A DNA stretch of 51,898 nucleotides. Origin: Spirogloea muscicola. Lineage: Eukaryota; Streptophyta; Zygnematophyceae; Spirogloeales; Spirogloeaceae. The stretch is from positions 386,902 through 438,799 of the forward strand of contig WELB01000063.1 of NCBI GenBank assembly GCA_009602725.1, read 5' to 3'. The stretch's first letter is position 1, and the number at the start of each line of letters is the position of its first letter. The notes under the pieces were generated by a model. It was not told the origin of the DNA, did no database searches, and saw only the letters and a list, made by a program, of their open reading frames with translations. The translations under genes and the position numbers were made by a program. Shown piece after piece: positions 34,727 through 46,868 of this stretch.

Positions 34727-34823
<97 letters not shown>
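34727..34823 (+). repeat. GA dinucleotide microsatellite at gap edge
   Basis: An uninterrupted (GA)n run of about 97 bases ends exactly where the Ns begin. It is preceded by a purine-rich degenerate stretch from about 34620. Assemblers commonly stop at such tracts, so the true length is unknown. Confidence 0.95.
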
Positions 34824-35454
34824 NNNNNNNNNNNNNNNNNNNNNNNNNNNNNNNNNNNNNNNNNNNNNNNNNNNNNNNNNNNNNNNNNNNNNNNNNNNNN
34901 NNNNNNNNNNNNNNNNNNNNNNNNNNNNNNNNNNNNNNNNNNNNNNNNNNNNNNNNNNNNNNNNNNNNNNNNNNNNNNNNNNNNNNNNNNNNNNNNNNNN
35001 NNNNNNNNNNNNNNNNNNNNNNNNNNNNNNNNNNNNNNNNNNNNNNNNNNNNNNNNNNNNNNNNNNNNNNNNNNNNNNNNNNNNNNNNNNNNNNNNNNNN
35101 NNNNNNNNNNNNNNNNNNNNNNNNNNNNNNNNNNNNNNNNNNNNNNNNNNNNNNNNNNNNNNNNNNNNNNNNNNNNNNNNNNNNNNNNNNNNNNNNNNNN
35201 NNNNNNNNNNNNNNNNNNNNNNNNNNNNNNNNNNNNNNNNNNNNNNNNNNNNNNNNNNNNNNNNNNNNNNNNNNNNNNNNNNNNNNNNNNNNNNNNNNNN
35301 NNNNNNNNNNNNNNNNNNNNNNNNNNNNNNNNNNNNNNNNNNNNNNNNNNNNNNNNNNNNNNNNNNNNNNNNNNNNNNNNNNNNNNNNNNNNNNNNNNNN
35401 NNNNNNNNNNNNNNNNNNNNNNNNNNNNNNNNNNNNNNNNNNNNNNNNNNNNNN
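34824..35454. other. Assembly gap (631 Ns)
   Basis: Unresolved bases. The left edge is the GA tract and the right edge a GC-rich stretch with a CCG triplet run (about 35470-35495). A minus-strand frame entering from the right begins MVESGARAFVKARQDAAGG (ATG at 35544-35546) and runs into the gap, so a gene start could be hidden here. Confidence 0.98.
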
Positions 35455-35467
35455 CCGCCCGGCGTCG

Positions 35468-35499
<32 letters not shown>

Positions 35500-36276
35500 G
35501 CATCCTGCCGCGCCTTGACGAACGCGCGGGCCCCGCTCTCGACCATCCGGTATGCACGGAACGGCAACTCCTAGCGCAGATTAGACGGCCCCTTTTGAAG
35601 GCTGCGGTGCACTGCAGCCTCTAGCTGCTTGAAGCGACTCCACGATGCTCATCTCCGTCCCTCTCTGTGGCCCTCAGTGGCAGTGGCCGCGCTTTCGGGC
35701 GGACGCCGATCGCGACACCTTCGCAAGCAGGGCTGCAGTGGGGGAGCTCGCCTCGCCAGCCTTTGCCGCTGCCACGACGTAGCGCGGCCGACTATCGGAC
35801 CAGCCTTGGCGACTGTAGGTGCAGAGGCGTGCCTCTGGCCAGCCTTGCCATCGGCGAGTCAGGTGAGGCTGCCTTTTGGATCCAGTCTAAGCTCTGAGGC
35901 GATGAACAATGTCTCAGCTTCACAGTATGGTGAAAGGTGTGAGAGGACAAGGGCGCAGCACGTTGCTGGCAAGAGCCTCCTTCCCTTACTTCCATTTACA
36001 TAGGAAAGAACGTCAGGAAAGTAGGGGTTTTTCGAACGTGTTCGGCAGTGTCATTGTTCTGTTAGCCCCTACAAAGTACTGTACCAAAAACACCTGTGGA
36101 GTCTGCATTCAAATTAGGACTCTGGCGAAGCAAGCTCTGGTTGCTAACAGGATGATGGCGGCTGCCCTGTAGTCTGAGTCAGCCGGCAAGATAGGTTTAG
36201 TATACCTCTTCCCACCAAGATTTTCTCCATCCCAGAAATTAGGCGATAGAAACGCAGCATTGTTGTCCCTTTATAG
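35455..36276. other. Upstream region of MenA, first exon(s) not resolved
   Basis: The first MenA exon I can support starts at 36277 with two bases of a split codon, so at least one earlier exon, carrying the start and probably a plastid transit peptide, must lie here or in the gap. Frames near 35629-35830 are Arg/Ser/Ala-rich with a possible donor at 35816 (gtaggt), but I cannot confirm them. Confidence 0.4.
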
Positions 36277-39002
36277 GTGGTGAGGCCCCTTTGGCAGAAG
36301 CTGTGCTTGGCACGCCAACAATTGAGGTGCAAGAGAAGCCAAAGCTCAGCCAAGCCACCTTGATCTGGAGAGCAGCAAAGCTGCCAATGTACACTGTTGG
36401 ACTCATTCCTCTCACTGTAAGGAAGTGCTCATGTCCTTATCTCGAATAAAGCATATTAGTATGATAGAGTTCCTAGAGCCCTTGAATAGGCAATTATAAT
36501 GCAAGTCCGACAACTGAATCTCCTTACTGTCATGTGACTCTTGCTAGGTGGCGGCTGCTGCAGCTTATCTCAAAACAGGCATCTTTCAGGCTTCACGATA
36601 TTGGTCATTCTTATTCTACTCTGTCCTTGTACTCCTGTGGTTGAATCTCAGGCAAGTCACTGCTCAATCTTTCAGACTTTTCTGTCTTTACACAACAATT
36701 CGTGATTGTGCGAACGCTTCAGAGGCAGCTGTCTGAAGGTGGTCGACCTCAAGCACTACAGCTTTACACTGCTTCCATGTTGTATGCTTGGCTTCTGTGC
36801 AGCAATGACGCTCATGATGCGGAGACTGGAGTTGACAAGGACAAGCCCGAGTCAGTTGTCAACATGACAGGAAGGTGTTGTCTAAGCCGAGCATGCAGTC
36901 GAGCGTGTCGTTGCACAGCCTATGTATGACTTGCATTTAAGCAACTCCTGATCCGATTCTTAGCATGCTCATCCGAGAGTATACATGCACATGATCGTAT
37001 ACTTCAACTTTACTCCTGGCCTCGTTGGCTTCTATTCAATTTGCACCATATATACTTGTGTGCAGCCAGCCACTCGTCTTAGGTGCAGCCTATCTATGCC
37101 TGGTTGCTGGTGTATGGGGTATAAGCATCGGAGCTACATCAACCGGTGACCTAAGAGTGGCATGGTTACTTGCTGCTGCAATCGCTTGCGGATATGTGTA
37201 CCAGGTGTGTGCAATTTGTCAGCTGCAATTTGAGTGGAGGAAATCGTGAAATAGCAAGCGCTTGCCTTCTATCTCATGTTTGATTATTGAGTCGTTGCCC
37301 TTTTTGATAATGTTCTTTTTTGTCGACAAGCAGTGCTGCTTGCTTATCAAGCCGTTATAAATAGGTAGCTCCACTGTCTGACATCAGGGTGCACTGTCAT
37401 GTCTAACAGTGCCCCCCTTTCAGACTGAGCTACAAGGGGTTGGGAGAGCCCTTGTGCTTTCTTGCATTCGGACCGCTTGCAACTACGGCATTTTACCTCT
37501 ATCAGGCATCGTATGCCCTCAGAGTCACACTGCGTGTCAAGCTTGGGCTTCGATGTGCAACAGCCACGACTCTCCTTGATATCTTAGCACAGTGTTCTTA
37601 GAGGCTGGTGGATCAGCATTCACATATCTATACCTTAGCTTCCTCTAAGTTCATGACTTTCTCCTACACTACAAGGGGATTATCTGCCCTGCAGAATTTG
37701 CAGTTCTGAGTTTCTCACTGGCTCATGGCAGGTCACGGCCTACATTAGCTGCTTATACTAGTGAAAGTCCACATTGAATCAGATTTGTTACCTTGACAGT
37801 CATCCCTTTGCTTAGTCACCACCAAGTTTATAAGTTGCTTCTGCGTGCCTCAGGCTGGGGAGAACGCAAGCACCTGTGACGCCAGAGATCCTAGGAGCAT
37901 CTGTCCTTGTTGGGATTACAACAACACTGATTCTATTCTGCTCTCACTTCCATCAAGTACATGCCAGCGACTTTCACTGCATGTGTGTTGGATCTAGTGA
38001 TTGGAGAAAGCAAGTATCGCATTACTTTTTCTGAGGAGCTCAGATATTGGCATTGTGAAGCTTGGCCTTCTCATAGGAGCCCTTCACTTTCAGATATGTT
38101 GCCTCAGATTGTAGGCATGTGACAGTACCTCACACGATTGCACGGTTGCTGCAGATTGAGGGCGACCTCCAAGTTGGCAAGATGTCTCCACTGGTGAGCA
38201 ACGAATGTGGGATGCTTTCCTGCTTGTGTTGCATCTCTGGCAAGATGAGATGGAATAAGGTTCAGTGAGCATAGGTTGTTTATGTAGGTGAACATATATT
38301 TCTGAACACTCTATTGATAGATGTGTGGTTTGTTCAGGTAAGTATAGGCACAGCCAAAGGTGCGCAGGTGGCAACGGCTGGCGTCTTTAGCTTATACATC
38401 ATCACTGCTGCCCTTGTGGTCTTCAAGCTTCTCCCACCCAATTGCCTTGTAAGTAACCCACCCACCAGCATGCCACTCTGCAAATGAGAGCAACATGCGG
38501 AGAGGATCTTTTAGATTTGCTGTGTGTCTAGGTCAATCTGCAACTGACGAAGGGTCATCTTTTGCTGGTCTTTGCTGCCTGTTTGTATCCTGGGGCCACT
38601 CCGTAAAGCAGTCGTATAATCAGATAGAATTTATTATACGTCAGTAACTTGTGTCTCTTCCTCGTCAGGTTGGCGCTTTAATGACACTGCCACTTGGCAA
38701 GCTTGTAGTTGACTTTGTTTCCAAGAACCACATGGTATCCCTAACCCCTTACTTCTGGCATTTGAATGTCTCGCTGCTTCTCAGTCTTCCTTTACACACT
38801 TTCACTACAATTTCAGCACCAGTGTGTTATTAATATGCTGTATCCCAATCTTACTCCTGGTATTGACATGCTCTTTCCCCAGGACAAGAACCTCATTTTC
38901 ATGGCCAAGTATTACTGTGTGAGGTTGCATGTGGTTTTTGGCTTTATGCTGGCCTTGAGTCTGACATCAACCGTATCATTCCCCATCAGACCTTTCTGGT
39001 AG
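36277..39002 (+). CDS. ABC4: 1,4-dihydroxy-2-naphthoate phytyltransferase (MenA/ABC4), 5' incomplete
   Basis: Supported exons: 36277-36416, 36548-36651, 36803-36874, 37066-37204, 37410-37510, 37854-37956, 38155-38193, 38338-38448, 38669-38734, 38883-39002. The enzyme attaches a prenyl tail to dihydroxynaphthoate in phylloquinone synthesis, in the plastid envelope or thylakoid. Recognisable blocks are LIWRAAKLPMYTVGLIPLT, the Asp-rich motif SNDAHDAETGVDKDKPE, GYVYQCPPFRLSYKGLGEP, LCFLAFGPLATTAFYL, ILFCSHFHQIEGDLQVGK, VGALMTLPLGKLVVDFV and the end MAKYYCVRLHVVFGFMLALS. Hydrophobic segments alternate as in UbiA-fold transferases. The intron after 36651 begins GC rather than GT. The second Asp motif reads IEGD where the plant enzyme has VDGD. 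The 37510 donor and the skipped 38449-38668 stretch are the least certain joins. The 5' end with the transit peptide is missing. Confidence 0.9.
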
Positions 39003-40662
39003 GCTGGATCTGAAACTGCTTGCATTATTGTCACAACATGAGTCAACCCTTGCTGTCGCCACTTACCCTTCTTAGATCATGTTGATTTGTCATCCACATC
39101 TCCATCTTGGTCCTACCGTATTGCTCCTACTATATTGAGTCGCTTGATGCTTTAGGTTGTTGCAAGAAAACAGTACACCAGTTCATGTGGAATGTGTCCT
39201 TGCAAGCGCAAACAATGAGACCACTTGCAGCAATGTATGTATGCAGCCAAAGGGCAGGACCGGAATGTCATTTGCTGCTTGCATCCTTTCTGAGTACAAA
39301 GTTATTTGGAATCGTGATGAAACCATAAGAAATGTAATAGCGGAGCCACATTGTACTTGAGGCATATCTTTAGGCATTAAAGTGGTCTGTACTTACTTTT
39401 GAGATCCTCTGGCATGCATGCATCATCTTGATTCCTGTGAGCGGCACATGATGAACAAGGGAAAGGACAGCATCATTCGAAGCCTGTGGCCGACCACATA
39501 CTTAAGTATTCGGTCGTGCCGCATGCACATGTTGACACCCACTTGATCTCTGATGCCCCTCTGCAACTTGTGAATGTTGGACCAGGCGCACAAGTTAGTG
39601 CCTGTCGATATTCACATCTTCGGAGTCACTGTGGACGGGTGCTGCACTTTAAAGTCCATATTGAATCATAGAAGCCATCATATGCGTCGCTTTGTTCTCA
39701 CGCACGCTTCGCAGCATGTCTATTAAGATGTATGACTTTAGCAAGATGGACTTGATGCAGCCAACAGCTGCAATTTCATGGGTCCTAACCAACTTCACTC
39801 CGCTCCTACACAATATATTTGGGAACGTCGAGTCTCTGAAATTAGAATTAGTTATACACGTGCCTTCTAAGTCGCCATATCTATACTGTAAAATGTATCG
39901 ACAACAGCATCAGTTTCACAAGCAGCGAGTCAGCTCAGGTCATTCGCTACCATTCGGTGCCTCTTAAGGCAGCTCTGGCCTTCACACCCCAGACGGTGGC
40001 CTGCGCACTGTCCAGCTGCCCAACTGACATCATTGGTCTGCTCTACGGTCTTGACTGTCCAGGTCACTTCCGGACCAACGAGATTGTTCAGTATCGACAT
40101 CAGGATCCCTCTAACCCTTCAATCTAAGCAAAGAAGACATGGATACACTACTTGGTATGAGCAGCTGTGGTGCACTTGCCGCTTCTTTCTGAGTGTGCAA
40201 GGTGTGCCCCTAGAGGTAATCAAGAGGGGCACCACAGCCGCCTCACAGAGCAGCATCCAAATACATGTCCATGCTAATTGCTACATCCGCTCAACTACAA
40301 GGCCCCCGTCGGCTAGCCCAGCAGCCATCTAAGCTGCCATGCGGCCATCACGGACAACCGAGGGCACCTGCAGAGCTAGGCTCCAAGCTCTCAATTGCCT
40401 CGACAGAGTCAAGTGTGACCCGGACTGGATGGTGCAACTAATGAGCATCGCCACCTAGACGATGCAATAGACAAGCTCGAGCCTGGGCCGAAATAATCAA
40501 CCTGCGGTCTTCCTCCTCTGTCAGCCACCTTCGTAGCTATGTACACCTGTACACTCTCTCAAGGTCGTACCTCTCAGCACTGCATCGCTCCTCTGTCATG
40601 GCTTGCAGAAGAGCAGCTTTTGCAGTGGTGTCGAGGCACAAGCAGACAGCTTGAGAAGACCA
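39003..40662. other. Convergent intergenic region
   Basis: Lies between the MenA stop and the stop of sulfoquinovosidase-like copy C, which converge. I translated the longer frames (39692-39967, 40033-40332) and found no conserved motif. No repeat shared with other regions is visible. Confidence 0.4.
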
Positions 40663-43600
40663 TCATGCTGCAGCAAGCTTGAGGAGGCCGTCCTCCCGGA
40701 GGTTGGCAACAAACCGCTGCCCAACAACTGAGATCATCTTCACGAAGACAGCCGGCTCTCCCAGTGGTGCAGGCACCCGTATCCTACGGCCCGTCACCCA
40801 CGTGACGTCTCCATATACCTTACCCGTCCACACGTGCTCCCACTGCTCGCCTGGCGGGAAGTACACGAGCACCCGCACAGTGCGGGGGTTCAGAACGGGG
40901 GCGACCAGTATCTCAGAGCCGACCAGGAATTGCTGGTACGTGATGCGCCGCACGTTTGGGTCCTTGGGGTAGTGCAAGAACAGGTGGCGCACAACTGGCA
41001 GCCCTCTGCTCGCACCTTCCTGCAGAGACAAAACACTGAATGTCTGTAACTTATTTAACGTCCACTGAAGTTGCTAAACAGACCAGTCAGGAAAGCGGGA
41101 TCCAGCAAGGTAAGCATGCAAGATCTCTCTTGTCTCCATCACCAAGCTCGTCAACTGTTACTAGCACTTTGCTAAGCATCTACCAGGATCTTGCAGGAAA
41201 GCTGATAGCAAACAATGACATGCATAGCCACAAGGATGCAGATGTGCAGCTTGACCACCTTTACAAGTTGGACCCGGTAAAACTCCCAGGCTTTGTACAA
41301 ACGCGCACAGCGGTTGAAGTGAGAGTAAGTAAGACTGTTGCTATAAAATTGGGAATTAGCTGAGGGCTGATTTCCCTGCACAAGACACGTTGCTAGGATC
41401 AGCTCTTGGCAAACCCACAGATAGTACTGCTATGCTTCTCAAACCATGTCATCATGTGATTAGAACCTAGACCTTTAGCCAGAAGGTAGTGGTATGTCAT
41501 TGGCCCATAGGAGTCGGTCGTCAGCGAAGGTCATAGCTTATGCTCCACAGGCTTCTTGATACAACTGGCAGTAACCAACTACCTCGTGAGTCCGGAAGAT
41601 GACAGTAAAAGCATTGAGCTCCATCCATCTGAAAAGTAGGTCTTGACTCCTCTGATACTTGATGATAGGATGCGGCACTGTTGTATAGCTGAGCAGGCCA
41701 CCAAGTACAGCAGAGAACCACATCTTTAGTGACATAACATGTAATGACAGCCAAGGTACCATAGCTGTCAAAAACAAGGCCAGAAAGAAAGTAATAGGAC
41801 CACTCTCTTCGAAAGCAGTGCGTGACGCTGCAAAAAAGCAGCTAAGTGTTCTTCAATCGGCATATCTGACAGGCTAAGCCCTTGGTTATGTCACAATTAT
41901 TCAAGTGGTTGAGCATAGGCTTCACCCTCCAATGTCAGAGTGGTTGAAAGCAAAGCCAGAGAGTCCACTGCTGAGAAGTGCAGTGACTGCACTCTTGATA
42001 CCATCGTGCCGTTGCCAGCTTACCATCTGCGCGCGAGTTTATAATCTCTAGGCAAGTGAGTCATGGACCTGACAACTGCTCTCTGCCTAAGAGCAACTTG
42101 CAAGAGCATGGACCACTTAACCAAAGGTCAAGAATTGACGCGTTCATATCTACGGCCAGTCAGTCAGAGCTCCTGTCAGATGATTATCCTGCCATGAGTG
42201 GCACAAACTCTGCCATTCTCAGGTTGAGCCAGTGCCCGGGCATGTTGACAAGTGCTTGACTTGCAGGTCAGTCGTGGTCAGGAGCAGCACTGAGCTTACT
42301 TGGTCTCCAAGCCAGAACAGAGTGCAGTGCCTTGGGCTGCCCCGGTAACCTGACCTCATGAAGAACACCAAGCCCTCCTCTCGAAGCTCCTGAGACCTGT
42401 CATCCTCTTCACTAGCTACTTCCCAAGGGTCCTGATTTTCCTTAACATAGTTTTTCTTCATCCAGTGGCCATCTGCTGCCAACCACTCCGCAATGTCTAC
42501 GTCCCTGCCGTAGTCCTCAAGCAGTGGGACATTTACAACGTCCTCAAACTCCCCATCCATCTGCTCCAGAGTGGGTTCCGCATTTGCAGTATGCGGCTTC
42601 ACTTCGTCTTCCACCAGCTTTGGCAGCGGTCTGTCATTGCACTCGTGGCAGTGGTTGGCTGCTTCTACTTCAGTCTTGCTGCTCTGAAATAAGTCATCTG
42701 ACAGCATGCTGGAGATGTAGCTCCCTCCATCTCCTTCCGATGCTTCTTGTCGCACCTGACCACTAGCTGAGATACCAACCTCGAGCTCTTCCACGACTTG
42801 CCTGTTGAGCTCTGCCCACATCTCTGGGTAGCGATTGTGCGCTGTCCTGGCATCCTCTCCTGGACTCAAACAGCAGCTTAACGCAGGATGTCAGTGACTT
42901 AAGTGCAAGGAGTATATGGTCTGATTATAAAACCACATATTACCACCTGAAAGAAAGTCGGAGAGATGTTCACCTGAGAAAAGAGCAGCTTCGAATGGCA
43001 GCGCCTCGCAAAAGTCAGCCATCCAGCCGCTGATCCCGAGCTTGACCATGCCCTGTATGAGCTTGTGGTACCAGGCCTTGCTTGCCGGGTTGGTCAGGTC
43101 GATCATCGCTGCGCTGAAGTTCGTGTTCTGTATCATGATTGTGCTGCCCTGCTTGTCAACGACCACCAAATTCTCCTCTGCAAAACAAGGCGGAGTACCA
43201 ATGTAAATTGATGCGTGGCAGGATACAGCTCAACAGAAGACAACCCAGTTGTACATGTGCCAAGATGAAATCTCATTAAGTCCACTATATGAGGCCGGCA
43301 TCCTAAGCTGAGCTAGATATAGCTGCCACATCCATTCACAGCTTACTCAGAGCTTCCGAGAAGAGATCCCTCCTCCTATTGAGCTTCTGAGTCACTTCAG
43401 CAAGATAGGGATTGACGTATGCCAAAACTCGAACATCCTTGGACCTTAAATATCTCACAAGCTTCGACCAGTTGGGATAATGCTCTTGGTCAAGCTCCCA
43501 GTTCCACCAGAGCTGCTTCCCTATGCTGGTGTCCCGCTGGCCACACCAGTCCTGCATAGAGAGGCGGCACGGTCAGTAATTGAAGCCGAGCACGACAGAG

Positions 43601-46600
43601 ATTACACGGGCTTCAATTAACAAGTATGCACAAGCTGAAGACAATCTGGACCAAGATGACAAGACCTGATCAGCAAGGGCCTAAGACCAAGAGATGCGAT
43701 TACAGGCCTCTATCAAGAAGGAACACCTAGTAAGGGCTAGGTCCTAGGGCATCCTACTGGTGACCAGGTAGAGGGGGTTGTCAGTGACCTGCAGCCAGAA
43801 TGCAGCCACAGGTGTGCGATCACTCAACAGATGCCTGAATACATCGAGCACTTTGGCAGTGCCGCCTTGCATGCCAACAATTGCTCCCGAAAGTATCCAG
43901 CTTGGGAGCTCCCTCATTCTCCCCACACATTCTGTGTAGTGCTCAATTATCTCTAATGGCGTTTCTCCTTGGACTATCCTCCCACTCAGATGCCCAGCAT
44001 GAATCTACAAATCTCAAACAGGTGAAGCACTGGCTTACAGATGCATACTTTCTTTTAGTCTGTTGTCATCACAGCTGCCTGCCTTGCTTCCTGGCTCCAG
44101 CGGTAGTCAATGAAAAGGCAGAAAACGTCTAGGATCATAGGGGAGGACAAAGCCGACCTGGATTTGCACGCAGTCCTTCTGCCGGAAATCAAATAAGCAG
44201 TACTCATGACAGTCCAGGTACACACAGCTCATATGAGAGGTGATGTACTGCATGACAGTATCCAACCTGCCGCTGGTCAGCAACTCAAGCGACCTCAACG
44301 AACCCAAGAACCTGACCAGCAACGCTGCCATCTCGAAGATAGACTGTCTAAGTCCTCGGGCCTTCTTTGCTGTACTGGATAACTGCCAGACGGACCTTAA
44401 AACTTAGCTATATGAAGCCAAGCACGAGCTCCTAAGGGACACATTCAGACAGTCAGGGAGTCAGTCATGCGATGGCTCCACCTGTGGCACGGGGGCGTAC
44501 GTGGTGTGCCAGGAGCCGCCGCCCCTCTTGGAGAGGATGTTCGCAGCCCATGTCACCGGCTGATCACCCCTCCCAATGCCCTGCGTCAAGAAAACGCAAT
44601 GCAGGTGGCACCAACTTATCAGTGACCCAATCTTGTAGATTTAGCAAAGATAGAGCTTATAAGCCCAAGAGAAACTTGAAAGTATTACTCACCTCTCAAT
44701 GTGACTGCAAGTAGCTACAACAACTATTTCAATCCACCAACTTCCAGACCTCCAACTATGACAGGTGCTCGAGGTGGGCGGCAGCAGACTTGCTCTTGGA
44801 CGAGGATGGGGACGCGGCGGCCCTTCATGTCGAAGTACGAAAACTGCTCGCCAAAGCCAAAGAAGCCCTCGCTCGTGCTCGATGCGTACGTCAGCTGCCC
44901 AAGGAAATAATTGCTCATGTTATGCTGCCTGAGCTTGGGCCAAAGTGAGCCGATAGGCCTGGCAAAGGCACAAAGCTAGGACAGACTGCATCTGCTGCAC
45001 CTGCAAGCAAATACAGATTGGTCAAAGGATTGGAAAAACTAATAGTATTGATGGGGCTTGCGCAGGAGGTCTGGTTACCTGGATGCGATTGAGGTCCGTG
45101 GCGCTCCCAGCTGCTTTCCACTGCTGCAGGATCGGCCGCAGTGTGCGGTGGTCGCCTGACATGACCAGACGGCGCCACCTGCCAGGTTGGTGCTATTGTG
45201 AATAATATGCATATGACCACTTGAGTTAAGAGACAGAATGTTTTCAAGCAGAATACAGTAGATACTAACAACGAATATTGCTAAAGAAGTACGTTCAGAA
45301 ACCCTTTCTCTACTAGCTCAGCTGTTAAGTGCGCTGAATCAAGTGATCGAGGATGTAGCAATAAAGGCCTGTCGCTTGGCTGGCTGCAGGTGGCTGAAAT
45401 GCCATTCTGTGCGCTTGGCGGCTTACCGACGCAGGCGGCCCATGAGGCCGGGCCTGGAAGGCTGTGCGAGCTTGTTGGTGGGGCCCACGGTAGAGCCAGC
45501 GGTGACGTCATACGACCACCACCACCGCCGCGTCGAAGGCCGCTGGCTGCCGCGCCCCGAGGGCCGGCCGCCCGACCTGGCGCCCGCGACCGGCGGCGGC
45601 GGCTCTGCCATGGGGGCATCGGCCAGCGCTGTCTCGGTGCAGCCCCACTTGCCCACGAGCTCGGCGACCTCGCCGTCGCTCCCGGGCGCCTCCGCCTTGC
45701 ACCTGGCGCTGCCGGCTACGTCGGCGAGGGCCCTGCGGCTCCCGCTCTTTCTGATCGCCCGGTCAACCCTCTTGGCCGCTGCGCGCCTCGAGCCGCCGTA
45801 ACTGCCGCTGTCGCCGCCGGCGCCGACGCCATTGCCAATCACGGCGCTGCCCTCCTGGCTGCAGCCATCGCCGTCATCCTCCTCGTCGTCAGACTCGTCA
45901 CAGACAAAGGCCGGCGTTTCCAGCTCGATGGAGAACTGGAGGCTGTGCGGCGTGCGCTCCTCGAACGTGAGCGTGTACCGCACGCTGAGCTCGCAGCGCG
46001 GCCGCTCGGCCAGGCTGAGGCACGCCGCAACGTTGCGCGCGTGCTGCAGCCTCGGCCGAAAAGCCGCGAAGCCCCGCCGGCTGGCGACTCGAACTAGCGC
46101 ACTGTCGGAGAGGACGCGGCGGAAGTGGCGCCGGACGACCTTGCGTGCCGACAGCGGGTTGGAGTAGATGTGCCCCGACACGACAACCTTGGCGCCCGGC
46201 GCCGGCGGCGGGAGCTCGGCGGCCATGGCTGCGTCCAGGACGCTCCCGCTGCTGCTGCCGCCGCTCGAGGCGCTGCCGCCGCCTTCAGAGGCCCCGGCGC
46301 TCGCCTCGCCGTGGCCGTCACCGCCATTGCCGGACGAGCTCCGCGCCGCAGGCTCGTCGCCGCCATTGGTAGTCCGCAGCTGCGGCGTAGCGGCCAAGGC
46401 GGCTGCAGCGCCAGCAGTCTCCGTCGCCGCCGCCACGGCCGCGTCCAGCTCCTCCCACACGTCGCCGTCGTCCGCGGCGGCGGCGCCGGCCTCCCCGCCG
46501 CCGCCGCCGGCGGCGGCGGCGGCGACGGAGCGCACGCTCTCGATGGTCTGGTGGCGCACCACCAGCAGCACCTTGTCGTGCACGCCGAACGAGCCGCGGC

Positions 46601-46847
46601 TCTCCTCCACCGTCGCCTCCCCCAGCGCCGCCGTCACGAACGCCCTGGCGCGGCAATGGGAAGCGCCGTCAGGAGCAGACGAGAGGCGACGACGGCGACG
46701 ACGGCGGCGCGCCTCGGAGCTCGGCCTAGGGCTTCAAGCGTCTGCGGCTCAGGCCCCACCGCGCCCGGACCTGTGCGGCAGCGAGGCCCAGAGCGCGCGC
46801 GCGGGCGCCGCGCGGTGGCGCACGGCCAGGACGCCGCCGGCGTCGGG
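40663..46847 (-). CDS. Sulfoquinovosidase-like GH31 glycoside hydrolase, copy C (5' truncated by assembly)
   Basis: Minus-strand exons, 5' to 3': 46847-46771 (partial), 46644-45427, 45178-45079, 44894-44790, 44580-44482, 44247-44158, 44004-43789, 43551-43347, 43177-42974, 42859-42300, 42026-41926, 41688-41583, 41375-41259, 41019-40663. All internal phases agree. It is a paralog of copy A and of bacterial YihQ. Landmarks: AFVTAALGEATVEESRG, GFFGFGEQFSYFDMKGRR, MQGG, WLQDWCGQRDTSIGKQLWW, nucleophile Asp in WMADFCEALPFE, acid/base Asp in LFWLGDQMVSW, HSDIGGYTT. The arginine expected for sulfonate binding is Gln (GKQLWWNW), as in copy A. Copy A has Gly where this gene has Cys two residues after the nucleophile. 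Exon 2 carries a long Ala/Gly/Ser insert. The first exon aligns to copy A (LAVRHRAAPARALWASLP) only up to an Illumina adapter, where the true sequence is lost. Confidence 0.85.
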
Positions 46848-46868
46848 AGATCGGAAGAGCGTCGTGTN
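46848..46868. other. Illumina adapter remnant and unresolved base
   Basis: Bases 46848-46867 read AGATCGGAAGAGCGTCGTGT, the start of the standard TruSeq universal adapter in reverse complement orientation, followed by N at 46868. Homology of GH31 copy C to copy A stops at exactly this edge. The junction is therefore an assembly artefact, and the two sides may not be adjacent in the genome. Confidence 0.95.

Noticed and set aside
34496-35567. Frames of more than 350 codons across the gap
   Set aside because: They consist mostly of Ns and GA-repeat Leu-Ser dipeptides.
38532-38585. Possible extra MenA exon (VNLQLTKGHLLLVFAA)
   Set aside because: Including it would insert ~18 residues where the plant enzyme has none, and skipping it gives a direct match (CL to VGALMTLPLG) in phase.
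44915-45075. Possible extra exon in GH31 copy C (VQQMQSVLALC frame)
   Set aside because: It hits a stop before the next conserved block, while joining 45079 directly to 44894 restores NRIQLTYASS, which parallels NRVQLTYLTS in copy A.
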